Shown one piece after another: positions 8,682 through 17,521 of a stretch of 64,000 nt of DNA; positions within the stretch are counted from its first letter, which is position 1, and every line of letters starts with the position of its first letter. The DNA lies in the NCBI RefSeq assembly GCF_008710145.1, contig NZ_VYKL01000015.1:682001-746000 (forward strand), written 5' to 3'. Source of the DNA: Niallia endozanthoxylica (GTDB lineage Bacteria > Bacillota > Bacilli > Bacillales > Cytobacillaceae). The position numbers and the translations under genes were made by a program. The notes under the pieces were generated by a model. That model was given only the letters and a program-made list of their open reading frames with translations, was not told the DNA's origin and ran no database searches.

Positions 8682-9644
8682 TTATTTTAAACCTTCAAGT
8701 GTTGATAATGCTTCATCATATGAAGGAAGCTTTACATAACCAACATCTTCCGAAAGTTCTCCAGCATTTTCTAAGGTGAATTTCACGAAATCATAAATTT
8801 CTTCTTTTTTCACAGATTCATTTTTTACATAGATGAATAATGGACGTGACAATGGAGAATATTCACCGCTCTCAACTGTCTTGTTTGTTGGTTCAACAGC
8901 ACCGTTTCCGCCATCAATTGGAACAACCTTTAAATTATCTTTGTTTTCAGCATAATATGCATAGCCGAAGAATCCGATTGAGTTTTTGTCCCCTGTCACA
9001 CCTGTTACAAGAACATTATCATCTTCTGAAAGTGTTGCATTTTCAACGATTGGCTGTTCTTCTAAAATTACTTCATTAAAGTAGTCATATGTTCCTGAGT
9101 CTGTACCAGGAGAATAGAACTTAATTTCTTCTTCCGGCCAGCCTTCACGAATATCTGACCATTTTTTCACTGATCCATCTTCAACCCACATTTTCTTTAA
9201 TTCATCAACTGTTAACGAATCAACCCAGTCATTCTCCTTATTCACAACGATTGATAAACCATCTTTAGCAATTTCAAATTCAGTATATTCAATTCCAGCT
9301 TCTTTAAGCTTTTCTTTTTCTTCATCTTTAATTGGACGTGATGCATTACTGATATCCGTTTCCCCTGCAATGAACGCTTTGAAGCCTCCTCCAGTTCCAG
9401 AAGATGCTACTGAAACCTTCATACCAGGTTGAACTAAATTATATTCTTCTGCAACAGCCTCCATAATCGGAAATACAGTTGAAGATCCATCAATACTTAC
9501 TGCACCTTCGAATTGTTTGCTTTCACTTGACTGTTCAGTCTTGCTTCCCTCTGATTCTGAACCAGTATTCTGCGGTCCACATGCTGTTAATGCTAATGCC
9601 CCAGAGATAGCAGCTGTCAGTGCTATGTACTTAAAACTTTTCAT
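8682..9644 (-). CDS. pstS: Phosphate-binding lipoprotein PstS
   Basis: 320 residues starting MKSFKYIALTAAISG with lipobox LTAC (Cys22), so a membrane-anchored lipoprotein outside the cell. Phosphate-binding signatures are visible: DGSSTVFPI near residue 51, SGTGGGFKAF, and the PGTDSGTYDYF loop. First gene of the pst operon. The ATG at 9644 follows AGGGGG by about 10 nt; the frame upstream (to 9689) is the leader. Induced on phosphate starvation through the PhoP box upstream. Confidence 0.95.
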   Translation of the reverse strand: MKSFKYIALTAAISGALALTACGPQNTGSESEGSKTEQSSESKQFEGAVSIDGSSTVFPIMEAVAEEYNLVQPGMKVSVASSGTGGGFKAFIAGETDISNASRPIKDEEKEKLKEAGIEYTEFEIAKDGLSIVVNKENDWVDSLTVDELKKMWVEDGSVKKWSDIREGWPEEEIKFYSPGTDSGTYDYFNEVILEEQPIVENATLSEDDNVLVTGVTGDKNSIGFFGYAYYAENKDNLKVVPIDGGNGAVEPTNKTVESGEYSPLSRPLFIYVKNESVKKEEIYDFVKFTLENAGELSEDVGYVKLPSYDEALSTLEGLK

Positions 9645-9691
9645 TTTTGTATTTCCCCCTAATTGTTCTTTAATTTTGTTTTGTCTCACAA

Positions 9692-9750
9692 GTTATACAA
9701 TAAAGGTTTTCTGTTAATGATGTTTTAATGCATTGTTAAGCTTTTGTAAA
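9692..9750 (-). promoter_or_regulatory. PhoP box and promoter of the pst operon
   Basis: On the minus strand TTTACA, TTAACA, TTAAAA and TTAACA occur at 9745-9750, 9734-9739, 9723-9728 and 9712-9717, each exactly 11 bp apart (5-nt spacers). This is the TT(A/T/C)ACA direct-repeat array bound by phosphorylated PhoP dimers in Bacillus. A TATAAC -10 lies at 9692-9697, 14 bp downstream of the last repeat. Confidence 0.88.
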
Positions 9751-9860
9751 TTCACAGAAACTTGTATGAATTTGTCGAAGATAGGCACCTGTTATTCCAT
9801 GATTCAAAAATATCTGCACTTACCTCTCAAATAAGTAAGTATATTTTTATTCTGCACAAA

Positions 9861-9890
9861 AAAATCCTGCCATTCCATATGGCAGGATTT
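9861..9890 (-). terminator. Terminator of pbpA
   Basis: AAAATCCTGCC...GGCAGGATTT hairpin just after the pbpA stop, with a T tract on the minus strand. Confidence 0.8.
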
Positions 9891-9912
9891 CTTAGCAGTA
9901 TTAATTATTTGT

Positions 9913-12042
9913 TTATTCCTCTTCTTCACTATTCTCTGTCTCTGTGTTCTGTTCAACGTCTAAGCCGGCCGCACGCTGTGTTTTTAATTCAAAATACGCA
10001 TCAAGAACTCTTTCACCAATTTTCAAATTAGCCCTATTGTCTGTTCCACCCGTATATGCCCATGGCACAATGACAGACATAGCAATTTCGGGGCTGTCAG
10101 ACGGTGCATAACCGACAAGGCTCAAGTTCATTACGGATGCCATTTTGTAACTTTTAAGCGGACCATCATAGAATGACTCGGCCGTTCCAGTCTTTCCTGC
10201 CGGTGAATAAGATTTGCCGCCAAAAAAGCCTACAGCAGTACCACCCTGCTCCTGCATTACCTTTTTAAAGCCAAGCTGCACACGTTCAATCCATCCATCT
10301 TCTAAATCCAAACGGTTTAGTACCTTTGGCTGGATTTCCTGTACAATTGGTCCAAGCTCATTATCAAGCTGCGGCTCACGAATTTCTCTTACCATATGAG
10401 GCTCCATGCGGTTGCCGCCGTTAGCAATGGTTGATACATATTGTGCCAGCTGCATGGCTGAATACGTATCATATTGTCCAATGGAAAGGTCCATTAAGTG
10501 ACCTGGTAATGTACTTGTCCCTTTAAACCCATTCTGTTCACCAGGTAAATCAATACCAGTTCTAACCCCAAGACCAAATTGGGAAAAGTGCTGACGAATG
10601 GTATTAAAAGCATCCGTATTAATAGGTAATGAACCATGTGGAACATATCGGCCTTCACCTATTTTAATAGCCGTATGGAACATATAAACGTTCGAGGAAA
10701 CTTTAAGTGCATTAGCATCATTGATAGAACCAAAGCTTTTCCATGATTTCTTTGGCGGTGTGCCTGCGATATAAAGCGGAGCATCATAAAAGCTTGATCC
10801 CGGCCTAATAACACCTGTCTGAAAACCAGTCAATATCGTTGCTCCTTTTACAGTAGAACCAACATTGTAAGTGGTTGTAAATGTGCCAAGTGCATCATCC
10901 TGCATCTCCGTTTTACCTGTTTTCTCACTTCTTACAATCTTCTTCCCTGCCAATGATTTAATTTCACCTGTATTCGGATCCATCAGTACAACATAGGCAC
11001 GGTCCAATAAATTCGTACCTGGGAATGATTTTGCCGCCCATAACTCTTCTTCAATAATTTTTTCAACCGTTAACTGTAAATCCATATCAATGGTTAAGAC
11101 AAGATCCTTCCCTCTTTGACCCTCTGAAATAACTTCTGTACTGACAATTTTCCCTGATTGATCGGTGATATTTTTCACCTTTGCTTTTTGTCCGTGCAGC
11201 ACATCCTCGTACTGTTTTTCCAGATAACTTGTACCAACACGATCATTACGGCTGTAATCTCTTGATAGATAATAGTCTATTTCTTCTGCTGGAAGACCTT
11301 TATCAGAAGTCGTCACACCGCCTAAAACAGACCGCAATGTATCACTAAAGGCATAGGATCGTTCCCAATCTGTCGTAGTATCCACCCCTGGAAGAAGCTG
11401 AAGATTTTCACTTACAACGGCAAATTCCTCTGGTGTGACATCCTTATTTTTTACGATTTGGGGTGTGAATTTATAACCACTCACAAATTCTCGATAAATC
11501 GCGATAATTTCAATTTCTTGTTCTGACAAACGATTTAAATCACCTTCAGTAATTCGGTCAAGCGTCAATTGGTACACTTTTTTATCATATTCATCATCTT
11601 CATATTTTACTTTCAACTGTTCGAGTTCTTTTTCAGAAACTTTTTTTTCTGCTTCTTTAGGATTTGTGACAATCCAATAATCCTTCATATCTCTTTCAGT
11701 GACTTTATCTGCATCTTTATGAATTAATTTTGCCAGTCTGCCTGCGACTTCGAGCATTTCTTTTTGACTCGCTCCATTATTCGTATAAGTAATCGCATTT
11801 TCCGGTACGTTATCAACCACAATTTTTCCATTCGTATCAAACATTTTTCCCCGCGGTACCGGATTATTGACTGTTACATCCTCTGTTCGTTCGATTTCTC
11901 GTTTATAATCTTCCCCGTATACAATTTGAACGACTCCAAGACGGAGAATTAAAACAGAGAATAATAAAAACACAATAAAAAACAGCAAATTCAGCCGAAA
12001 AGGTACTTGAGTCTTTTTCTTTTTCTTCTTTTTATTATTCAA
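9913..12042 (-). CDS. pbpA: Class B penicillin-binding protein (PBP2/PbpA type transpeptidase)
   Basis: About 709 residues: a Lys-rich cytoplasmic N-terminus, one membrane helix (LLFFIVFLLFSVLILRLG), a dimerization domain, then the transpeptidase domain. Catalytic motifs: S-x-x-K as STVK in NVGSTVKGA, SxN as SSNVYM, and KTGTAE near the C-terminus. Cross-links lateral-wall peptidoglycan. I prefer the TTG at 12042 (SD GAGGAA about 13 nt away), giving the usual short basic tail; the frame is open to a GTG at 12102 that lacks an SD. Neighbour of yqgE and sodA as in B. subtilis. Confidence 0.93.
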   Translation of the reverse strand: MNNKKKKKKKTQVPFRLNLLFFIVFLLFSVLILRLGVVQIVYGEDYKREIERTEDVTVNNPVPRGKMFDTNGKIVVDNVPENAITYTNNGASQKEMLEVAGRLAKLIHKDADKVTERDMKDYWIVTNPKEAEKKVSEKELEQLKVKYEDDEYDKKVYQLTLDRITEGDLNRLSEQEIEIIAIYREFVSGYKFTPQIVKNKDVTPEEFAVVSENLQLLPGVDTTTDWERSYAFSDTLRSVLGGVTTSDKGLPAEEIDYYLSRDYSRNDRVGTSYLEKQYEDVLHGQKAKVKNITDQSGKIVSTEVISEGQRGKDLVLTIDMDLQLTVEKIIEEELWAAKSFPGTNLLDRAYVVLMDPNTGEIKSLAGKKIVRSEKTGKTEMQDDALGTFTTTYNVGSTVKGATILTGFQTGVIRPGSSFYDAPLYIAGTPPKKSWKSFGSINDANALKVSSNVYMFHTAIKIGEGRYVPHGSLPINTDAFNTIRQHFSQFGLGVRTGIDLPGEQNGFKGTSTLPGHLMDLSIGQYDTYSAMQLAQYVSTIANGGNRMEPHMVREIREPQLDNELGPIVQEIQPKVLNRLDLEDGWIERVQLGFKKVMQEQGGTAVGFFGGKSYSPAGKTGTAESFYDGPLKSYKMASVMNLSLVGYAPSDSPEIAMSVIVPWAYTGGTDNRANLKIGERVLDAYFELKTQRAAGLDVEQNTETENSEEEE

Positions 12043-12196
12043 TGTGAAACACACTTCCTCTATCAAATTCGCCCGCCGAATTTGTGTCCGGATTTTTATC
12101 ACGCTTCAAGACGCCACATCCGCATGTCTAACCTGACTAGGACGTCGAGCTCGCTCGATAAATTACCCTTAAAAAATCCGTGACATCCGCCGGAGG

Positions 12197-12334
12197 TTTA
12201 ACTTCATTCAGCCAGGTTTGAACAAACACTAAATTAGAGAACTTTTGCATTCATCCTACTCTTATAGGAGTGATGGAATTCTGTACCTGCCGCAAGCTTT
12301 CGGTACAAAAAACATTTGCTGAATAAAGTTAACC
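12197..12334. repeat. Inverted-repeat interval upstream of pbpA
   Basis: Arms GGTTTAACTTCATTCAGC (12197-12214) and GCTGAATAAAGTTAACC (12318-12334) are imperfect inverted repeats bounding about 100 bp. Inside are a small hairpin around ACTCTTATAGGAGT and another with GTACC/GGTAC arms. The rest of the 12,043-12,438 gap holds the pbpA leader and AT-rich sequence with no credible gene. It could be a MITE-like element or a regulatory leader. Confidence 0.4.
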
Positions 12335-12424
12335 TTACTCATCACTCTTTATAGTAAAAGAAAAACGAATAGAATACCACTAAAAAACCTGTTTCTTTCG
12401 AGGGAATTAATTCTAATAGTATGC

Positions 12425-12451
12425 ATAAAAAAGAGGCCTTAAGCCTCTTTA
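12425..12451 (-). terminator. Terminator of yqgE
   Basis: GAGGC-CTTAA-GCCTC hairpin flanked by A/T runs, overlapping the last codons of yqgE and followed by TTTTTT on the minus strand. Confidence 0.75.
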
Positions 12452-13680
12452 CGTTTTCTTTGCGGAAGATTCAGCTGAACACGTCTTATGAACAAATAAA
12501 TCAATGTATGACCCGCACCTAAAGCAAGGAAAAGAATCGGCAGACCTTCTTTCGCATCCATCATCTTAACCATTAGAAGAAAAAGAAGGATAGAAACGAC
12601 CCTTCCAGTATTAAGAAAAATCTCTCTTACAACTATGTATTCAATTCTCATTTCAGCAGCCTTCCAGCCACTTCCAATCACATCATAAGTGATTGAAAGA
12701 TATGGTACGAGAAGCAGGGGATAAGCAATGGCAATAGTTGCTGCATAAATAAGTAATTTTGTATACGTAACATCAAAGGCAATTAAAAAAATCGCACCGT
12801 ACAACATCAATCCTCCAAGCAAGATTGATTTTAAACGTTGTTCTTTTTTTATTAACCTAGAGACAGCAAAATAGGCTATAAAAGACACACCGGAATTAAT
12901 GAGTCCATACGTCCCTAATGCCATTTCAGTACCAGTTGAAAGGAAAACCAGTACGGAAATCATAAAAGCAAAAATCCCTTCACGGAGTCCTTGAAAAAAA
13001 TGTGCGTTTGTTACCATTTTCCAATTTGGATTTTTCTTTCGCTCCGATATAATCCGCTTGAAACAGTACTTCCCATTTGCAGGCCTTCTTTTTAAGGAAA
13101 AGCTTAAAAAGACAGCCAAAGCAAACAGTCCTAATGAAATACCAAACACAATGGAATAGCCGCTGAACTTTTCTAATCTAGAAATAATAAAGCCAGCTGC
13201 AAATGGTCCAATCATTCCTCCAGCAGATGTGAGGATACCAAGAAAACCATTAAAAAAGTCTCTTGTTTCAGGCTCTGTTATTTCAAATGTCAGTACATTA
13301 AAGGCAAGCCAGTAGAATCCATATCCCATTCCAAGGAGTGTACCAAGAACCAATAAATACTTTGATGCAGACGCCCCAAATGCCAGCACACTTAAATAAA
13401 AAAGGGCGAGAAAGATGACTCCGATCCTTAAAACGATCACTCTGTCTATCTTCTTTGCCCATCTGCCGGCAAGAATAAATGTAAATGGCTGTGCTACAGT
13501 TACCGCTAAATTATACAATCCAATATCGAGAAGTTTTCCTGTCTGCTTCCATAAAAAGATATTCACAAATGTATTGGATAAAGCTACACTCAGGGAATAT
13601 AAGCCGCCTATTAATAAAAGCAGGGTTAAATCCTTCGTTAAATCAATGTTACCAATCAAATGTTTTTTTAATGTATTCAT
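12439..13680 (-). CDS. yqgE: MFS transporter (YqgE)
   Basis: 413 residues with about twelve membrane helices; the loop between helices 2 and 3 reads AGRWAKKIDRVIVLRIG, a degenerate MFS motif A, and a positively charged central loop (SLKRRPANGKYCFKR) separates the halves. Located between sodA and pbpA exactly as B. subtilis yqgE. Substrate unknown. Confidence 0.82.
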   Translation of the reverse strand: MNTLKKHLIGNIDLTKDLTLLLLIGGLYSLSVALSNTFVNIFLWKQTGKLLDIGLYNLAVTVAQPFTFILAGRWAKKIDRVIVLRIGVIFLALFYLSVLAFGASASKYLLVLGTLLGMGYGFYWLAFNVLTFEITEPETRDFFNGFLGILTSAGGMIGPFAAGFIISRLEKFSGYSIVFGISLGLFALAVFLSFSLKRRPANGKYCFKRIISERKKNPNWKMVTNAHFFQGLREGIFAFMISVLVFLSTGTEMALGTYGLINSGVSFIAYFAVSRLIKKEQRLKSILLGGLMLYGAIFLIAFDVTYTKLLIYAATIAIAYPLLLVPYLSITYDVIGSGWKAAEMRIEYIVVREIFLNTGRVVSILLFLLMVKMMDAKEGLPILFLALGAGHTLIYLFIRRVQLNLPQRKRKEA

Positions 13681-13746
13681 ATAAAAACTCCCTTATATCG
13701 CTAAGGGTAGTTTTTACAGATCCGCTCTTGTTATACAAAAAAACAA

Positions 13747-13784
13747 AGAAAGACCAGCAGAAGTTTTTTTCCGCTGGTCTTTCT
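13747..13784 (-). terminator. Terminator of sodA
   Basis: AGAAAGACCAGC and GCTGGTCTTTCT form a 12-bp perfect stem after sodA. Confidence 0.8.
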
Positions 13785-13807
13785 AATTAAATCAGTATGT
13801 TTGTTGA

Positions 13808-14416
13808 TTATTTTGCAGCTTCGTAACGTTTTGTTACTTCTTCCCAGTTAATAACATTAAAGAAAGCATTAATATAATCAGGACGACGGTTTTGATATCT
13901 TAGGTAGTATGCATGCTCCCAAACATCAAGACCTAGAATAGGTGTTTTGCCTTCCATTAATGGAGAATCTTGGTTTGGTGTGCTAGTTACTTCAAGACTG
14001 CCATTGTTAACAACTAGCCATGCCCAACCTGAACCAAATCGAGTAGTTGCTGCTTTTGCAAATTCATCTTTAAAGCTTTCATAGCTGCCAAATTTGCTGT
14101 TAATCGCATCAGCAAGAGCGCCTGTTGGCTCACCGCCGCCATTTGGTGATAGAATCTGCCAGAATAAAGAGTGGTTAGCATGTCCGCCACCATTATTACG
14201 TACAGCTGTACGAGCTGCTTCAGGAACAGCATCCAAATTAGAAATAACTTCTTCAACAGATTTAGAAAGAAGCTCAGTGTTTCCTTCTAAAGCATTATTT
14301 AAGTTTGTCACATATGTGTTATGGTGTTTTGTGTGGTGAATGTTCATTGTTTCTTTGTCAATATGAGGCTCAAGAGCTTCATATGCATAAGGTAATTGTG
14401 GTAGTTCAAATGCCAT
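13808..14416 (-). CDS. sodA: Superoxide dismutase [Mn/Fe]
   Basis: 202 residues. The N-terminal ligand His27 sits in [12 protein letters not shown]; the C-terminal [13 protein letters not shown] supplies the Asp and His ligands. GSGWAWLVV is the conserved active-site strand. Sequence pattern is that of the Mn-cambialistic bacillar enzyme. Start chosen at the ATG 14416 ([12 protein letters not shown]) with TTGGAGG 8 nt upstream rather than the in-frame codon five residues earlier. Cytoplasmic defence against superoxide. Confidence 0.96.
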   Translation of the reverse strand: MAFELPQLPYAYEALEPHIDKETMNIHHTKHHNTYVTNLNNALEGNTELLSKSVEEVISNLDAVPEAARTAVRNNGGGHANHSLFWQILSPNGGGEPTGALADAINSKFGSYESFKDEFAKAATTRFGSGWAWLVVNNGSLEVTSTPNQDSPLMEGKTPILGLDVWEHAYYLRYQNRRPDYINAFFNVINWEEVTKRYEAAK

Positions 14417-14667
14417 GATAAATTCCTCCAAATAACTTTTTTATTTTTGTTTGTCTTTAGATAGTTCACAAAAGTTTCATAAACACTAAAGAACCTATAA
14501 TTAGATTACCAAATTCATCTAATTTTTATCAAATGATACGCCTTCATTTTTAACACAAATATCATTTTCTATTCAACTAAACTTTTTTGCCTATAAATAA
14601 ATAATTCTAATATCAGACATTATTTAGATATAATTTATTCTATTAGGCAAAAATTCGAAAATTTGTC

Positions 14668-14780
14668 ATGATTCGTATCATCAGCATCCTGTCAACGATA
14701 TTAGTCATATCTGCCCATTTTTACACCCACCATTTACCAAATCCTTATTGAACCTCCCCCTCTTTTTTGATTTAATCAAA
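14668..14780 (+). promoter_or_regulatory. Palindromes upstream of the fnr-like gene
   Basis: In the 389-bp sodA-fnr divergent gap, a perfect 15-bp palindrome with one central base (TTTGATTTAATCAAA, 14766-14780) lies 25 bp before the regulator's ATG, and ATGAT-TCGT-ATCAT lies at 14668-14681. Both resemble Crp/Fnr-type half-site pairs and may be autoregulatory. No canonical TGTGA-N6-TCACA site was found. The rest of this gap is AT-rich without a gene. Confidence 0.4.
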
Positions 14781-14805
14781 TTAGTAGAAAAGGGGTGCTT
14801 AAGCT

Positions 14806-15510
14806 ATGTTTGAAGTAAAGGAATTAAACATTTCCCTTTATAGTCTATTAATACAATACTTTATTGATAAAGAGCCCATCCAAAAGTTCCCTGCAGGCTC
14901 CTACCTATTTCAAGAAAAAGAAGACGTAGAGAATATTTACTTATTACTGAACGGCAGTGTTTCCATTGGAAGAGTTCATGTAAAAGGAAAGGAATTTACC
15001 CTTAAAATATTAAGCGGTGAAGAATTAATTATCGAGTATGAACTATTTAAGAAGAGACCAACCTATCATTTTTTTGCAAAAACAATGACAAACTGTGAAA
15101 TGCTCGTTATAAAAAAATCCCAGCTTGAGGAATATGCTTTAAGAGACCCGGATGTATTAGGTGCCTTAACCAATTGGCTTAGCGTTCGCTACATCAAATC
15201 AATGATAAAATGTCAGGATTTAATTATGAATGGAAAAAAAGGCGGACTTTATTCCATACTTATTAGATTATGTAACAACTATGGAATTTTAACCGAAAAT
15301 GGGATTCTAATTGACTTGCCTATCACCCATCAAGAATTAGCTAATTTAACGTTCGGTACCCGTGAGGTCATACAGAGAATGCTGAAGGAACTTCGAGAAA
15401 AAGATGTTATTACTTATGAGAATCAACGATTTACGGTTAAAAATTTGGCTTATTTAAAGCATGAAGTGGATTGTCAGCACTGCAACAAGGAAATCTGTGG
15501 TATAAACTAG
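14806..15510 (+). CDS. fnr: Crp/Fnr family regulator with C-terminal Fe-S cysteine cluster
   Basis: 234 residues: cyclic-nucleotide-binding-like beta barrel (about 25-115), dimer helix, and Crp-type winged HTH (about 170-215). The C-terminus has C223-x2-C226-x4-C231 and Asp138 in CQDLIMNGKKGGLYS, matching in type and spacing the three Cys plus Asp that hold the oxygen-sensing [4Fe-4S] cluster of B. subtilis Fnr. The recognition helix (GTREVIQRML) differs from the B. subtilis one, so target sites may differ. A GGGG SD precedes the ATG. Probably an anaerobic-response regulator; it stands alone rather than beside narK. Confidence 0.75.
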   Translation: MFEVKELNISLYSLLIQYFIDKEPIQKFPAGSYLFQEKEDVENIYLLLNGSVSIGRVHVKGKEFTLKILSGEELIIEYELFKKRPTYHFFAKTMTNCEMLVIKKSQLEEYALRDPDVLGALTNWLSVRYIKSMIKCQDLIMNGKKGGLYSILIRLCNNYGILTENGILIDLPITHQELANLTFGTREVIQRMLKELREKDVITYENQRFTVKNLAYLKHEVDCQHCNKEICGIN

Positions 15511-15530
15511 ATATTCATTTATATATGCAC

Positions 15531-15565
15531 AAAGAACGAGGGCGTTAACTGCACCCTCGTTCTTT
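15531..15565. terminator. Bidirectional terminator between fnr and yqgC
   Basis: AAAGAACGAGGG and CCCTCGTTCTTT form a 12-bp stem in the convergent gap. Confidence 0.8.
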
Positions 15566-15573
15566 GACTTTTG

Positions 15574-16053
15574 TTAAATCACCCATATAAAGTAGAGAAT
15601 CATTACAATCTGGATGATTCCTTTAGTCACCACACTGCTAATAAAACCAATTACAGATCCAAACCCTATCTTCACAGCTTCTTTCCAGTTCGTCTTATGG
15701 ACAATCAATTCAGCAATAATAGCCCCAATGAACGGACCAAGAATGATTCCGAGAAACGGAATGATAAAGGGACCTACTAACAAACCAATCGTGCTCCCCC
15801 ACACACCTGCTTTTGAACCGCCAAATTTTTTTACTCCAACCATATTGGCAACATAATCTGCTCCAAAAAGCAACAAGACAAATAAGCCTTGTATCAGCCA
15901 GAAAATCCAATTAAAAGCTTCAAACGAAAACAAAAAACCATACAATAGTATACCTGCAAATATGAATAAAACACTAGGTATGACGGGATAAATCAGCCCG
16001 ACAAATGCTACAATAAATAAGAGGACAATCAATCCCCAATATACATAATCCAT
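15574..16053 (-). CDS. yqgC: DUF456 membrane protein
   Basis: 159 residues with four to five membrane helices and the DUF456 Gly/Pro-rich pattern ([18 protein letters not shown], then [18 protein letters not shown]). Near sodA and yqgB as in B. subtilis. Function unknown. Confidence 0.82.
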   Translation of the reverse strand: MDYVYWGLIVLLFIVAFVGLIYPVIPSVLFIFAGILLYGFLFSFEAFNWIFWLIQGLFVLLLFGADYVANMVGVKKFGGSKAGVWGSTIGLLVGPFIIPFLGIILGPFIGAIIAELIVHKTNWKEAVKIGFGSVIGFISSVVTKGIIQIVMILYFIWVI

Positions 16054-16202
16054 TTACATCCTCCTGAAAATAAGATTCTTCCTCATTTTATACGATTAAA
16101 GACACGTTTTGATCTCACTATTTTTCCACTTTTTCATTAAATTGTACAATTCTAATAGAGAAGGTTACAATAGGAAGTGAATTTTTACAGGGGTGTGCCA
16201 AA

Positions 16203-16967
16203 ATGAATATATTTAAACAACTGATTGTGAGTCTCTACTCACCAAAAGATATTGCTTCCTTTCGCCAACAAGGGATTGGCAAAACCATTTTATATGTATT
16301 TTTTCTTACCCTTCTTTCTGTTCTGCCCAGCGTTTATTACTTTAGCACTTCGATGATGGCAGGTTTACACGCGATTGAAGATACCGTCCAAAGTGATATC
16401 CCTCCTTTTCAAATTGAACAGGGTGAACTAACAATGGAGGGAAATGCACCTATTACCATTAATAATGGGGATTTGACAATCATTTTCGACAGTACGGGGA
16501 CTCTTAATCAAGCTGATGTATCGCAATCTAATAACACAATCTTTTTCTTAAAAAATGAATTATCGTATACAATCACAGGTCAAACACAATCATTTCCGTA
16601 TTCCATGCTCGGTGATACCAGAATTACCAATGAGGATCTCATCTCAATGATTAATACGTTAGATTCTATACTACCTGTAATGATTCCTATTACAGTAACC
16701 GTCATTTACCTTTTTTCGGCTGCCATAAAATTTATTGAAATTACCGCTTTGGCTCTATTTGGACTTGCCTTAAAAAACTTAGCCGGAAAAAACATCAAAT
16801 ACAATCATTTGTTTCGATTATCAGCCTATAGTATAACCTTACCTACCATCTTCTTTACGATTATGGACAGCTTACAAACGATTGTTCCAAGCGGTTTTTT
16901 CATCCATTGGTTTGTCGCTATTATCATGTTGATGCTTTCCATTAAGGAAATTCAATCTGAAAATTAA
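16203..16967 (+). CDS. yqgB: DUF1189 membrane protein
   Basis: 254 residues: an N-terminal membrane helix (about 28-50), an extracytoplasmic region (55-150) and three or four C-terminal helices. The N-terminus FKQLIVSLYSPKDIASFRQQGIGKT is typical of DUF1189, and length matches B. subtilis YqgB. Divergent from yqgC. Function unknown. Confidence 0.8.
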   Translation: MNIFKQLIVSLYSPKDIASFRQQGIGKTILYVFFLTLLSVLPSVYYFSTSMMAGLHAIEDTVQSDIPPFQIEQGELTMEGNAPITINNGDLTIIFDSTGTLNQADVSQSNNTIFFLKNELSYTITGQTQSFPYSMLGDTRITNEDLISMINTLDSILPVMIPITVTVIYLFSAAIKFIEITALALFGLALKNLAGKNIKYNHLFRLSAYSITLPTIFFTIMDSLQTIVPSGFFIHWFVAIIMLMLSIKEIQSEN

Positions 16968-16980
16968 AAAATAAAACTAC

Positions 16981-17029
16981 AAAAAAAGAACTTCATCCTA
17001 GTTTATGTCTAGGATGAAGTTCTTTTTTT
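16981..17029. terminator. Terminator of yqgB
   Basis: Perfect 21-bp inverted repeat (16981-17001 and 17009-17029), GC in the core and A7/T7 ends, 7-nt loop. Marks the left edge of the accessory island and can also stop leftward transcription. Confidence 0.85.
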
Positions 17030-17103
17030 AGCTGTATCATATTTTGGATACTAAAACAACTGATATAAATTCCCCCTTTAGCATTGACAGCAAAGATTCT
17101 TCT

Positions 17104-17454
17104 TTACTCTCCTGCTGGGACCTTCGCGATTAATTTATCCGGTTTTCTTTTTATAACCGTTTTTCTTATTTCCTCATCCCAAGAAATTTTAATATCTCCA
17201 TTTGTTACAAATGTTTGACAGCCTAAACGATAGCCCTGTTCTAGCAGTTCATCTCCTAATTTTCTTCTTTCCTGCACCTTAACATTATCTAAAAACTCAG
17301 CACCTTCTTCAATTTTACATACACAATTGCCGCAAATTCCTCCACCACATCGATTTGGCAAATCTCCGTCATAGCGAAGGGACATTCTTAAAACACTGGA
17401 ATTTTCAGGTACTTCAATTGTTTTTTCGCTTGTAAGAAAGTGAATTTTTGGCAT
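17104..17454 (-). CDS. [2Fe-2S] ferredoxin, island copy 1
   Basis: 116 residues, single plant/adrenodoxin-like domain. Cluster ligands C36-x4-C41-x2-C44 and C79 (RCGGGICGNC ... LGCQ) are all present. An SD (GGGAGG) precedes the ATG at 17454; the longer frame to 17478 has none. Last gene of the leftward run ALDH-glcG-chrA-chrA-gntR-ferredoxin. Probably passes electrons to the non-heme oxidase encoded at 21.6-22.3 kb; no ferredoxin reductase gene is in the window. Confidence 0.88.
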   Translation of the reverse strand: MPKIHFLTSEKTIEVPENSSVLRMSLRYDGDLPNRCGGGICGNCVCKIEEGAEFLDNVKVQERRKLGDELLEQGYRLGCQTFVTNGDIKISWDEEIRKTVIKRKPDKLIAKVPAGE

Positions 17455-17521
17455 AATGTTTTTCCTCCCATATAACAAATCTATTTTTTTATTTAAAGAA
17501 AATTAGCTTCTTGCTATCAGA

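Noticed and set aside
9762..10031. 89-codon + strand ORF at the pbpA terminator
   Set aside because: No SD, crosses a terminator and overlaps pbpA.
13485..13790. 101-codon + strand ORF upstream of sodA terminator
   Set aside because: Overlaps yqgE antisense and the sodA terminator; no SD.
14668..14681. ATGAT-N4-ATCAT as a classic E. coli-type FNR box
   Set aside because: Outer bases differ from TTGAT-N4-ATCAA and the host regulator is of the B. subtilis type; listed only as a candidate palindrome.
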